DNA of 64,000 bases from Zestosphaera sp. (GCA_038727705.1 JAVYVJ010000001.1:345924-409923), one strand, 5' to 3'; shown: positions 17,594-24,580, counted from the first letter of the stretch. Notes: a model not told the origin generated them from the sequence alone. Program-made: numbers and translations.

Positions 17594-18268
17594 ATGCCTA
17601 AGGTTAGGACTAAATTAGTCTCATGGAATGAGGTAGTTGACTGGGCTAGAGACTTGTCAGAAAAGGTTGAGGCCTCAGGCTACAGACCTGACGTGGTGGT
17701 CGCGATAGCGAGAGGCGGCTTCGTGCCCGCGAGACTCGTATGTGACTTCTTGTTGGTTGAAAACCTCATATCCCTTCAGTCGCAGCACTGGACTGAAGCC
17801 GCTAAGGTTGAGGAGAAGGCCTTGATTAAGTATCCCTACACTTTAGACCTTAACGGCGGTAAAGTCCTCATAGTTGACGACATAGTGGACACGGGGGATT
17901 CTGTATTGCTAGCTAAGGAGTTTATTGGCAAGAACTGGAACGTCAGTGATGTGAGGGTGGCGGTACTCCAGTGGATCTCGCCTGTCGCTAAGTTCAAGCC
18001 GGATTACTACAGCATGGAGGTCCGTGAGTGGATCTGGTTCCAGTATCCATGGACCAGGCTGGAGGACACCTTTCAATTCCTCAAGAGGTTACTGAATGAG
18101 GAGGGTAGATATAAGAAGGTCTGGACCTACGAGGAACTGGTGGAAAAGTTTAGGGAGTGGTATGAGATAGATGTCGGGAGAGAATACTACGGAGACGCTG
18201 TTGAATGGCTCATTAAGAGGGGATTGCTCGAAGTTAAGGATGATCATTACATCCTACGCACGGTTTAA
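17594..18268 (+). CDS. Purine-type phosphoribosyltransferase
   Basis: Type I PRTase, with the PRPP-binding signature VLIVDDIVDTGDS (about residues 93-105) and the PPi loop VVAIARGGFVPARL. C-terminal to the PRTase fold is an extension with KVWTYEELVEKFREWY and a winged-helix-like end. It resembles archaeal hypoxanthine/guanine/xanthine PRTases acting in purine salvage; base specificity cannot be read. ATG at 17594 has GGGGTG 5 nt upstream. ATG at 17576 is in frame and would suit a leaderless transcript from the TTTTTATT box near 17550. Its 3' end overlaps the convergent CdvB-like gene by 15 nt. Confidence 0.87.
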   Translation: MPKVRTKLVSWNEVVDWARDLSEKVEASGYRPDVVVAIARGGFVPARLVCDFLLVENLISLQSQHWTEAAKVEEKALIKYPYTLDLNGGKVLIVDDIVDTGDSVLLAKEFIGKNWNVSDVRVAVLQWISPVAKFKPDYYSMEVREWIWFQYPWTRLEDTFQFLKRLLNEEGRYKKVWTYEELVEKFREWYEIDVGREYYGDAVEWLIKRGLLEVKDDHYILRTV

Positions 18269-18793
18269 AACGGCCGTCTCCTTCAGACGCTCCCTGGCTA
18301 TGACCTCAGCCTCCGAAAGGACCTTCCTAACCTCATCGGTTTCAGGCGTTGTGAAGCTCTCCCTCGGAGTGTTGATACCAAATTCCAGCAAATCGTTGGA
18401 CCTATCTATCAGATCGTCAACCACCATAGAAACGTCTGGGATCTCACTCACTTGACTCCTTAGCCTAGTGAGGACCTCCTTAACCACTGAGATATCTCTG
18501 ACAGAGATGTTTAGGAGTCCCAGGCTTTCCAGCTTAACTATAAGAACCTCTAGGACAGCTTCGATCTGAAGGAGGGTTTTACAGAGGTTCACGTATATAC
18601 GTATGTTATTCAGTATCTCATTCCTGATCTGGGGCTCGTCCACCTGAGTGAGCCTGCTCTGCAACCTCTCTATATTATCCTGTACCTTAACCCTGTAGAA
18701 GAAAACCCTCTTATGCAACTGCTTTAAATCTATTATGAGCCTCCCTATACTACGCACATTGAACTTGACTTCCCTATGTCTACCGCCGAATAT
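18254..18793 (-). CDS. ESCRT-III/CdvB-family protein, probable AUA start
   Basis: Helical, coiled-coil protein resembling the ESCRT-III-like CdvB paralogues that act in crenarchaeal cell division and vesicle budding. Key segments: LHKRVFFYRVKVQDNIERLQ (helix 1), IYVNLCKTLLQIEAVLEVLI with KLESLG (core), and an acidic DLIDRSNDLLEFG tail. The standard start is GTG at 18757. In-frame codons upstream read I-F-G-G-R-H-R-E-V-K-F-N, and CdvB proteins often begin MFG. ATA at 18791-18793 lies after TTGAGGGG, with no ATG, GTG or TTG between it and the upstream TGA. No cdvA or cdvC is adjacent. Family by pattern; the start is inference. Confidence 0.72.
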   Translation of the reverse strand: MFGGRHREVKFNVRSIGRLIIDLKQLHKRVFFYRVKVQDNIERLQSRLTQVDEPQIRNEILNNIRIYVNLCKTLLQIEAVLEVLIVKLESLGLLNISVRDISVVKEVLTRLRSQVSEIPDVSMVVDDLIDRSNDLLEFGINTPRESFTTPETDEVRKVLSEAEVIARERLKETAVLNRA

Positions 18794-18924
18794 AACAGCC
18801 CCTCAATAAAGCTGTACTCGCCTTAAGTATTTAAGGCTAGACCCAAATTGCGGTCAAAGTCCCGGGATCTTGGAGTGGGATGAGAAACGTTTTTAACCTC
18901 CTTAAAACGTAGTAAATATTGGGT

Positions 18925-19046
18925 CCCCCGGTAGCTCAGCGGTTAGAGCACCCGGCTGTAGTCAGCCCCGGAGGGTACATTAAGCCTAACAAACCCCTCC
19001 GGCAGGGACCGGGGGGTCGGGGGTTCGAATCCCTCCCGGGGGACCA
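18925..19046 (+). tRNA. tRNA-Tyr (GTA) with a 46-nt intron
   Basis: Acceptor CCCCCGG/CCGGGGG has the C1-G72 pair typical of archaeal tRNA-Tyr. The D stem is GCTC/GAGC, the anticodon stem CCCGG/CCGGG and the T stem GGGGG/CCCTC; A73 and CCA are encoded. The loop after splicing is CT-GTA-GA. The intron (18962-19007) lies at the canonical 37/38 position. The exon CTGT pairs with GCAG at the intron end as the central helix of a bulge-helix-bulge, and CCGGAGGG/CCCTCCGG forms an internal hairpin. A TATA-like TTTTTAA lies about 30 bp upstream. Confidence 0.95.
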
Positions 19047-19193
19047 CATGACCTCATAGAGTTTGTAGTCATAACTAAGGCGTCTTTTTAGCATGGCTTT
19101 CTGAATGTAGTAGTTACAAACGCTTAGAACATGAACATCTATAGATGGATGCAGAGGCTTACTGCTCTCAACTAGTCTTCGACGTGTAGACGT

Positions 19194-19826
19194 TCAGCAT
19201 TTCCTAACCAGCTTGTATCTCAGCATCACGTCAGTCACGAAAGATCTCAGGGATTCCGTCACTCCTCTAGCTATGTCAACTTTCCTTCTAACGTTAGGTA
19301 GGACGGCGTCCGGGTAATCTAAGTGTTGTAGATGCTCATATATTACCTCCATGACATTGAAGAATTCCTGCGCCTCCTCAAGGCGTTCCTCCGAGAGCAG
19401 CTTGAGGACGTACCTCTTTAACTCGCCGACAACTTCCAGTAAGCCGAGTAGGTAGGGGACATGATCCACCTCCAATTCCTCGGGTGTGGCTAGCCTATGG
19501 TTCCTGACCAAATGATACAGCACTAGGGCCTCAACGTATTCACTTACGAGGTCAACAACCAAATTGGAGTACTCATAGCACGGGTGCCTCTTCAGAGTTT
19601 CACGGAGCTTCCTATAGGACCCCATCAATCTGCTCAGGTTAGCCTCCACCTCCCCCCATCTGTCGGTATGTATGTTCGTCACCACATACCCTGACATCCT
19701 CACAACCTCACGTCCAGTCTTTATCAACTCCTCACGCACTAAGTCCCGGCTATTCAGTATTTCCTCAACTCTCGAAAGGTATTGCTTTAGACCTTCCTCA
19801 ACGTAAGGAACCCACGACTCGGACAT
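19194..19826 (-). CDS. Translin-family protein
   Basis: All-helical 210-aa protein consistent with archaeal translin (COG2178), an octamer-forming RNA/DNA-binding family with possible RNase activity when acidic residues are present. Features visible: an N-terminal helix with ILNSRDLVREELIKTGREVVR, a middle segment EYVEALVLYHLVRNHRL, PYLLGLLEVVGELKRYVL and the C-terminal NVRRKVDIARGVTESLRSFV. The latter two correspond to conserved helices of translin. The ATG start at 19826 is close to tRNA-Asn, also on the minus strand. The substrate is unknown. Confidence 0.82.
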   Translation of the reverse strand: MSESWVPYVEEGLKQYLSRVEEILNSRDLVREELIKTGREVVRMSGYVVTNIHTDRWGEVEANLSRLMGSYRKLRETLKRHPCYEYSNLVVDLVSEYVEALVLYHLVRNHRLATPEELEVDHVPYLLGLLEVVGELKRYVLKLLSEERLEEAQEFFNVMEVIYEHLQHLDYPDAVLPNVRRKVDIARGVTESLRSFVTDVMLRYKLVRKC

Positions 19827-19856
19827 TGTATGCCACGCTGCCCGTGTTGATGTGTT

Positions 19857-19933
19857 TGGCGCCGGGGGGAGGATTTGAACCCCCGACCACCGGGTTAACA
19901 GCCCGGCGCTCTACCCGGCTGAGCTACCCCGGC
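19857..19933 (-). tRNA. tRNA-Asn (GTT)
   Basis: Minus-strand tRNA with acceptor GCCGGGG/CCCCGGC, discriminator G73, D stem GCTC/GAGC, anticodon loop CTGTTAA, T stem GGGGG/CCTCC and an encoded CCA (19857-19859). The anticodon GTT specifies Asn. There is no intron, and all stems pair apart from one G-T in the T stem. Confidence 0.95.
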
Positions 19934-20014
19934 TCCCAATAAACATTGTTGAAGAGGGTTTTAAATCCTTATACCTTCAGGTGATGTTATCCCTTGCTAT
20001 AAGAATCGTAGAGG

Positions 20015-21175
20015 TTAGAAGCCGTATTCACTTAACACCTCCTGCGCCGCCCCTACACCGCTACCTAGCTTGACAGGGTATCCTAGCTTCTTAAGACTCC
20101 TCTCCAGTGCCGCTATGGTGGATAGCACATCGTTTGCGTTAACCTCACCCATGTGACCAACCCTAAACATCTTCCCAGCTAGCTCGCTTAAACCCCCCGC
20201 TATCACTACATTGCGATTCATCATCTCCGAGCTCAGGTCTTGGAGTTTTATGCCTTCAGGTAGCCAGACAGCAGTTACCGTGTCAGATCTGAAGTCTTTC
20301 TCCGCTACTATAGAGAGTCCTAACTCCTCTACACCTTGTCTGAAGGATTCCGCCATCACCTTGTGTCTTACGTACCTGTTCTCAAAGCCCTCCGAGCTTA
20401 TCCTCTTGAGGGACTCGTTCAGCGCATATATCATGTTGACAGGCAGGGTTGAAAAGTAGTTTCTTACGCTCCTCATCATCGCCAACCATTTACGGCCATT
20501 GAAGAAGAATAGTTCGTTGGTGCTACTCTCCAACATATCAACAGCTCTCTTACTTAAAGCAACTATCGCCAACCCAGGCGGCACTGCCAGGGCCTTCTGA
20601 GAGCCTGTGAAACACACGTCAATACCCCATTCCCTCATGTCGATTTCCATGCCTCCCAAAGAGGCAACCGCATCCACTATGAACAGTTTATCACTGCCCT
20701 TCAAAGCCTCACCTATCTCCCTGATGCGGTTAGCAACGCCTAATGAGGTCTCGACGTGCTGCACTGTGACTGCCTTGACGTCCTCCCTCAATACAAGTTC
20801 CCTGACCTCACCCCCTCTGAAGCCTTGACCGAGTTTAGACCTAACCTGTATTGAGATCCCGCCTCTAGCTTTTGTTGCCTGAACCAGATACTCTCCAAAG
20901 AATCCGCTGACTAGATTAAGTACTCTGTCCCCGGGCTTCACGAAATTATCTATCGCGAACTCCATCGCCGATGTCCCGCTTCCAGGCATAACGATGACCT
21001 CCCCGTCAGTGTTCAGCAATCTCTTCAAAATCTCGAGAGACTCCTTCAAAACAGCTTCAACTTCACTTGAGGTATGGGGTCTTGTAACCTTAGCTAAGCT
21101 TAGTAAGGTGCTCGGCTCTGAGAACGTGGGCCCGGGTATCATCATGAGGAACCTCTCGTCCACCTTACACACCAC
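20015..21175 (-). CDS. Class V aminotransferase (alanine/serine-glyoxylate type)
   Basis: PLP enzyme of the AGXT/SgaA group. Motifs: MIPGPTFSEP near the N-terminus, the cofactor loop MPGSGTSAMEFA, the aspartate in LFIVDAVASLGG, and the Schiff-base lysine in TGSQKALAVPPG (about K194). The C-terminal domain RVGHMGEVNANDVLSTI is standard. The family's other archaeal members act as serine/alanine:glyoxylate or (S)-ureidoglycine aminotransferases; specificity is not visible. GTG starts near 21175 are used by the open frame. ATG codons at residues 11-12, directly before IPGPT, would match the usual family N-terminus. Confidence 0.9.
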   Translation of the reverse strand: MVCKVDERFLMMIPGPTFSEPSTLLSLAKVTRPHTSSEVEAVLKESLEILKRLLNTDGEVIVMPGSGTSAMEFAIDNFVKPGDRVLNLVSGFFGEYLVQATKARGGISIQVRSKLGQGFRGGEVRELVLREDVKAVTVQHVETSLGVANRIREIGEALKGSDKLFIVDAVASLGGMEIDMREWGIDVCFTGSQKALAVPPGLAIVALSKRAVDMLESSTNELFFFNGRKWLAMMRSVRNYFSTLPVNMIYALNESLKRISSEGFENRYVRHKVMAESFRQGVEELGLSIVAEKDFRSDTVTAVWLPEGIKLQDLSSEMMNRNVVIAGGLSELAGKMFRVGHMGEVNANDVLSTIAALERSLKKLGYPVKLGSGVGAAQEVLSEYGF

Positions 21176-21400
21176 ACTATTAATTTAATGTCTGAATTAA
21201 AATAACTAGAACGCCGAGGATGTACCCGCATCCAATGCTTTATGAGAGCTAGTGCTTGGAGACCAGCCCGCCATGAGTGCGAGGGAACCCTGAGCTATGA
21301 CTTCTTGATTAGGATTTCAGATGGTTGTTCTTTAATCATGCATGTAAATCTTCATTAGGGTATGTGAGTCAACTAAGATATAATTATGAACTCCTATCTG

Positions 21401-21433
21401 AAGTAATACATCAAATAATTTGATGTATTACTT
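21401..21433. repeat. 33-nt palindrome (16-bp arms, 1-nt centre)
   Basis: Left arm AAGTAATACATCAAAT at 21401-21416, central A at 21417, and right arm ATTTGATGTATTACTT at 21418-21433, the exact reverse complement. It stands about 80 bp upstream of the cren7 start codon and about 225 bp from the aminotransferase start. With essentially no loop it is better suited to a DNA operator or cruciform than to an RNA hairpin. Confidence 0.9.
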
Positions 21434-21470
21434 TAAAGATCGAGCGAGGTTTAAGTGAAGATTTGAAGTT

Positions 21471-21481
21471 AAGTTTAAGTA
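21471..21481 (+). promoter_or_regulatory. Probable TATA box of cren7
   Basis: AAGTTTAAGTA at 21471-21481 is TATA-like and lies about 33-43 bp before the ATG at 21514, placing initiation near 21500 with a very short leader that includes GTGAGTGATAG. This is inference from spacing only. Confidence 0.5.
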
Positions 21482-21513
21482 GGGGGAAATTCATAATCTA
21501 GTGAGTGATAGCC

Positions 21514-21693
21514 ATGAGCAAGAAGCCCGTGAAGGTCAAGGATTCGACCACAGGGAAGGAGGTAGAGCTGGTTCCTGAGAAGGTCTGGGCGTTAGCGCCG
21601 AAAGGTAGGAAGGGGGTTAAGATAGGGCTCTTCAAGAGCCCCGAGACCGGCAAGTACTTCAGGGCTAAAGTTCCTGAAGACTATCCAGCCTAA
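21514..21693 (+). CDS. Chromatin protein Cren7
   Basis: Small basic SH3-like DNA-binding and -bending protein found across Thermoproteota. The sequence [10 protein letters not shown], then [20 protein letters not shown] and [20 protein letters not shown] is nearly the textbook Cren7 sequence, including the [11 protein letters not shown] segment that inserts into the minor groove. Its length is 59 aa from ATG at 21514; GTG at 21505 is in frame but less like the family. It is monocistronic, with its own TATA-like box, a 33-nt palindrome upstream and a hairpin/T-run downstream. Confidence 0.97.
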   Translation: MSKKPVKVKDSTTGKEVELVPEKVWALAPKGRKGVKIGLFKSPETGKYFRAKVPEDYPA

Positions 21694-21730
21694 CCACAAC
21701 TAGCGAAGTGATGAACAAGAGTTAATTTTT

Positions 21731-21752
21731 GGTTTCTAAACCACTTTTTTTC
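21731..21752 (+). terminator. Hairpin with T-run after cren7
   Basis: GGTTTCTAAACC (21731-21742) is a short inverted repeat followed by seven T residues at 21745-21751. This fits archaeal oligo-T termination of the cren7 transcript. The following gene starts about 30 bp further on. Confidence 0.5.
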
Positions 21753-21783
21753 TTGGTTCTCGACGTATGGAGAGGTGCTTCGA

Positions 21784-22341
21784 ATGGAGGTGCTCGTTTT
21801 ATCTGACCTGCATGACAGCCTTGAGGCCCTGTCCAGGCTGAAGGATGTAGTGATTAAGAAAGGATACGATTTGGCGGTTCTTCTCGGGGATTTCACATCG
21901 CCTTTTACTTTGAAGGGTCTTCTGGAATTACTGCCTAGTGTAATGGGGGTCTTCGGTAACAACGACGGTGATGTAGACCTTCTGAAAACCCTGGCCCCTC
22001 GACTCACTGAACAGCCTCTAGAGGAAATTATAGAGGGTTGGAGAGTTATCATGCTTCACGGGTTTAAGAGCCCGCAACTTACTGAAAAGCTTGTTCATTC
22101 TCTCTGTATGTCAGGCTATTACGACTTAGTTCTTTACGGACATACACATATACCTAAAGTCGAGGTCTTCAAGACCTGCTTAGCCATCAATCCAGGCACT
22201 CTCTCAGGTTATCTGGCTTCCGCAAGAACTTACGGCGTCTTAACCCTGTCGAGTAGCAGTGCTAGCGCGGCGATAGTAGATTTGGACTCGGGTCGGGAGC
22301 TGGCTCACTCATCGCTTTGCAAGCAATCCGAAAAACCTTAA
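21784..22341 (+). CDS. YfcE/MJ0936-type metallophosphoesterase
   Basis: Calcineurin-like phosphodiesterase with a metal-binding series: D in VLVLSDLHD (about 6-12), GDF in LLGDFTSP, GNND in VFGNNDGD, H in MLHGFKS, and GHTH in LYGHTHIP, then NPGTLSGY. This order defines the small YfcE/MJ0936 family of phosphodiesterases acting on cyclic nucleotide or phosphodiester model substrates. ATG at 21784 is about 6 nt after GGTG; GTG at 21775 is in frame upstream. The C-terminal 30 residues are serine-rich and less conserved. The biological substrate is unknown. Confidence 0.9.
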   Translation: MEVLVLSDLHDSLEALSRLKDVVIKKGYDLAVLLGDFTSPFTLKGLLELLPSVMGVFGNNDGDVDLLKTLAPRLTEQPLEEIIEGWRVIMLHGFKSPQLTEKLVHSLCMSGYYDLVLYGHTHIPKVEVFKTCLAINPGTLSGYLASARTYGVLTLSSSSASAAIVDLDSGRELAHSSLCKQSEKP

Positions 22342-22388
22342 CGCTTTTAAATTAAGTACTCTACTGAGAACTTATCTGGTGCTTAAGG

Positions 22389-22688
22389 GTGAACGAGTTT
22401 AAGGAGAGGCTTAAGAAGATTCTAGAGGCTATGGTCGGCAAGGTAGTCACACCCGGGGATGTGGTGGCTCTCTCCGGACTGCCAAGATATGAGGTATTGG
22501 CGACATTCCATGTTCTGGAGACGCTGGGTATAGCTGAGGTGATCAACGAGAAAGGTAATTACAAGGTCTACAGGCTAACGGAGCTAGGCCTTAAACTGCT
22601 CAAAGCGTTGGATGAAGTAAGTAAAGTGTCTATAGAGATAGTTACGTCCTCTGCTCGAGAGCCGGCTGTGGTGGAAGCCGTGACGTAA
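22389..22688 (+). CDS. Small winged-helix protein
   Basis: A 99-aa protein with a clear winged helix-turn-helix: VTPGDVVALSGLPRYEVLATFHVLETLGIAEVI is helix-turn-recognition helix, GNYKVYRLTELG is the wing, and a C-terminal LLKALDEVSK helix follows. It is likely a DNA-binding regulator, possibly local. The GTG start lies 7-8 nt after GGTG. It is about 50 bp downstream of the phosphoesterase and just upstream of the DUF123 gene. I do not recognise a named family and no target can be assigned. Confidence 0.7.
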   Translation: MNEFKERLKKILEAMVGKVVTPGDVVALSGLPRYEVLATFHVLETLGIAEVINEKGNYKVYRLTELGLKLLKALDEVSKVSIEIVTSSAREPAVVEAVT

Positions 22689-22714
22689 GACTACCTTAAC
22701 ACGCCGGTGTGCAT

Positions 22715-23173
22715 GTGGGCGGGGTCTACTCATCCTACGCGCTTGTTGTTAGCTGCGACGACGCTATAATCAATGTTAAATCCCTTGGAAGCATTCAAAT
22801 CACCAAGGGCTACTATATCTATGTGGGTTCTTCAAATATTCGGAAGCCGTATTTGAGAGTGTTAAGGCACTTAATGAGGAGTGTTAAGAAGATTAAGTGG
22901 CACGTAGACACTTTAACCACGGTCTGCAACCCGGTCGCAGGTTTAGTGTGTGGAGGAGTTAGTGAGGACCTTCTTTACCGAGCGTTTAGTTCATGGGGGC
23001 ATGCAACCCCACTTGCGAAAGGTTTTGGCTGCAGCGATTATAGAGACCACTACACACACTTATTCAGCATACGTGGAGTTGCTGGTGAGGGTGTCTATGA
23101 AGTTCTGAGGCTTATCGCACGGAAAATGCTTGATTTATGTAGTTGTGTTGAGTTTGTTTTAAGCGACGTATAA
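22715..23173 (+). CDS. DUF123 (Uri/GIY-YIG-like) protein
   Basis: A roughly 152-aa protein matching the archaeal DUF123/COG1833 family, also found fused to endonuclease III and resembling GIY-YIG nucleases. Conserved features: GYYIYVGSSN, R..RH (LRVLRHLMR), KIKWHVDTLT, and the C-terminal GCSDYRDHYTHLF. The tyrosine, histidine and acidic residues of the putative active site are retained. GTG at 22715 follows GGTG and is preferred to GTG at 22709. The function is presumed to be a nuclease, but this is not established for the family. Confidence 0.83.
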   Translation: MGGVYSSYALVVSCDDAIINVKSLGSIQITKGYYIYVGSSNIRKPYLRVLRHLMRSVKKIKWHVDTLTTVCNPVAGLVCGGVSEDLLYRAFSSWGHATPLAKGFGCSDYRDHYTHLFSIRGVAGEGVYEVLRLIARKMLDLCSCVEFVLSDV

Positions 23174-23205
23174 AAAGATATTCACGTACGGTGCTGGGTT
23201 TAGAG

Positions 23206-23538
23206 TCAGTCCTCACCGAACTTTATCAATTCAGCATCACTAAGCTGACTTAGGATCAGCACGAGTACTTCCTTCAGCTCGTCTTCAGTTATCTCTTGAG
23301 GAGATGACTTCAGATCTTCGAGCACGTGGTTCACTAAGTCGTTAACGCTCTTGCTTCCATCGCATAGTTGCCACACGTAGAATGCGCTCAATGATAATGA
23401 GTAAACTTTCTCTTCATTGATTCCAACTATGTAGTTATCCCCCTCAACCCCCAGTTCCACGCCCTGCTTTAAGGGGTGCTTGTTCTTGATTTCCTCGTAT
23501 GTGATCATTAAGTCCGCCTCACTCTTCATCCTCGCCAA
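23206..23538 (-). CDS. PqqD-family protein
   Basis: A 110-aa protein with the PqqD/RRE fold pattern: GINEEKVYSLSLSAFYVWQLCDG followed by a helical KSVNDLVNHVLEDL. PqqD-like domains act as peptide recognition (RRE) modules that deliver substrates to radical SAM enzymes. No radical SAM partner, precursor peptide or transporter is next to it. The frame overlaps the SSB gene by 20 nt. Internal ATG codons (MKSEADL, then MITYEEI) are alternative starts. The role is unknown. Confidence 0.75.
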   Translation of the reverse strand: MARMKSEADLMITYEEIKNKHPLKQGVELGVEGDNYIVGINEEKVYSLSLSAFYVWQLCDGSKSVNDLVNHVLEDLKSSPQEITEDELKEVLVLILSQLSDAELIKFGED

Positions 23539-23983
23539 AGCCGGATGATCTCTCCCTCCTGAAGGGCCTCCTCGTCCTCGGGAACCTCCTTCCGGGGGTC
23601 CTCCTCTGCTCTGGTCTGTAGCCTTCAGGTGCCTGCGGGTATTTATCCGGTATCTCCTCAGGCTCGGGCAGTCCGCTCTCAGAGCTTGGCGAGATGTTCT
23701 CTTCCCCGCCGACGTTAAGTTGCACTACCCCTTTAAACACAGTCGTCCAGGCGTTCTTGACCTCTACAGTGTCTCCCTGCTTCAACTTATCGGCTAGAGA
23801 CCTTCCCCATAGAGTTAACTTAACTCTCCCGGTCTCATCTCCCACAATCACTTCAGTGATCGTTCTGAGGCCTGATCTAGTGTTTATGGTTCTGGAGGGC
23901 TCCACGTTAACTACGCGTGCCACGAGACGAACTCCGTTCATCTCCGGTTTTAGATCCGTTACTTTTAGTCTGGTTTCTCCCAT
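23519..23983 (-). CDS. ssb: Crenarchaeal single-stranded DNA-binding protein (SSB)
   Basis: Single OB-fold SSB of the Sulfolobus type, which resembles eukaryotic RPA/hSSB1 domains. The OB core spans about residues 1-95 (VTDLKPEMNGVRLVARVVNV, EVIVGDETGRVKLTLWG, LKQGDTVEVKNAWTTVFKG, VQLNVGG). It is followed by a flexible Pro/Arg/Glu-rich linker and an acidic tail ending FGEDEE. The basic RRTPGRRFPRTRRPFRRER patch in the linker is a variation. It overlaps the downstream PqqD-like gene by 20 nt, so both are probably translated from one transcript. Confidence 0.92.
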   Translation of the reverse strand: MGETRLKVTDLKPEMNGVRLVARVVNVEPSRTINTRSGLRTITEVIVGDETGRVKLTLWGRSLADKLKQGDTVEVKNAWTTVFKGVVQLNVGGEENISPSSESGLPEPEEIPDKYPQAPEGYRPEQRRTPGRRFPRTRRPFRRERSSGFGEDEE

Positions 23984-24115
23984 TTTCTTCCTCTCCGATG
24001 TTTACGATACGCTTAACGTTACGTTACAACGCTTATAAATTAAGCGGTTTTATCTTGTGCGATGAAAACTAGAAGTGGCCTTAACTAAGTTATCTGAAAT
24101 TAGCACGTGCTATTT

Positions 24116-24355
24116 TCACGCCTTCTCCACTAGTATCGCTCCGACCGGGCAGGCAGTTCTTCCCTGCTCAACACAATCAGCCAGGTCGTCTGGGACAGTG
24201 CCTTCAGTCACGTCGCTTCCTCTGTACTCCTTAACTATCTGTGATTTCCCATCGGCGCCTGCCTCAAACACCTGAGGACAGAGCGCATAGCAGACGCCAT
24301 CGGCTATACACAGATTCCAATCTACCTTTACCTTCAGGGGCATTTGACTCACCAC
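24116..24355 (-). CDS. 4Fe-4S ferredoxin with an Asp ligand (Pyrococcus furiosus type)
   Basis: A 79-aa single-cluster ferredoxin. The ligand pattern is CIADGVC (C16, D19, C22), ending with C69 in ACPVGAI. D19 replaces the usual second Cys, as in P. furiosus ferredoxin. C26 and C61 correspond to the pair that forms a disulphide in that protein. This allows reversible 4Fe/3Fe interconversion. A linker near residues 45-55 is longer than in Pyrococcus. It is likely the electron carrier for 2-oxoacid or aldehyde oxidoreductases encoded elsewhere. The start may be the internal ATG (MPLKVKVDW). Confidence 0.92.
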   Translation of the reverse strand: MVSQMPLKVKVDWNLCIADGVCYALCPQVFEAGADGKSQIVKEYRGSDVTEGTVPDDLADCVEQGRTACPVGAILVEKA

Positions 24356-24479
24356 AAGATATTTTCACGGTATCTAGTAATAAATGTTTCGCTCTAGAGC
24401 TGAACCTGCGGGACGTGCTTGAAGCCCGTGCGTGAAATACGACTGAAAATTTAAAAAGCGTTAAAGTAAGATAACGTAG

Positions 24480-24580
24480 GGGCCCGTAGCTCAGCCAGGC
24501 AGAGCGCCCGGCATAGGCTGTTAAAGCCTACGGGACTCATAACCGGGCGGTCCGGGGTTCGAATCCCCGCGGGCCCACCA
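24480..24580 (+). tRNA. tRNA with CAU anticodon (Met-elongator or Ile2) and a 24-nt intron at 32/33
   Basis: Acceptor GGGCCCG/CGGGCCC, D stem GCTC/GAGC, anticodon stem CCCGG/CCGGG, T stem CGGGG/CCCCG, A73 and encoded CCA. The spliced loop is C-T-CAT-AA. The intron (24513-24536) is bounded by an exact bulge-helix-bulge: central helix CCCG/CGGG, bulges GCA and ACT, inner stem TAGGCT/AGCCTA. Cleavage therefore falls between positions 32 and 33, a non-canonical site. The anticodon stem lacks the GGG/CCC of initiators. The GGGCCCG acceptor is like tRNA-Ile, so an agmatidine-modified Ile2 is as likely as elongator Met. Confidence 0.9.

Larger units (their letters stand above)
21176..21513. other. 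AT-rich intergenic region with promoters and a long palindrome
   Basis: About 338 bp lie between the divergent starts of the aminotransferase and Cren7. The left part (21236-21310) shows no gene. The right part is AT-rich and contains the perfect inverted repeat at 21401-21433 and TTTAAGT boxes at about 21449-21455 and 21474-21480, the latter suitably placed for cren7. I see no tRNA or ORF of coding character. Confidence 0.7.

Noticed and set aside
24116-24355. Ferredoxin with a damaged cluster site
   Set aside because: The Asp at the second ligand position is a known functional ligand in Pyrococcus ferredoxin.
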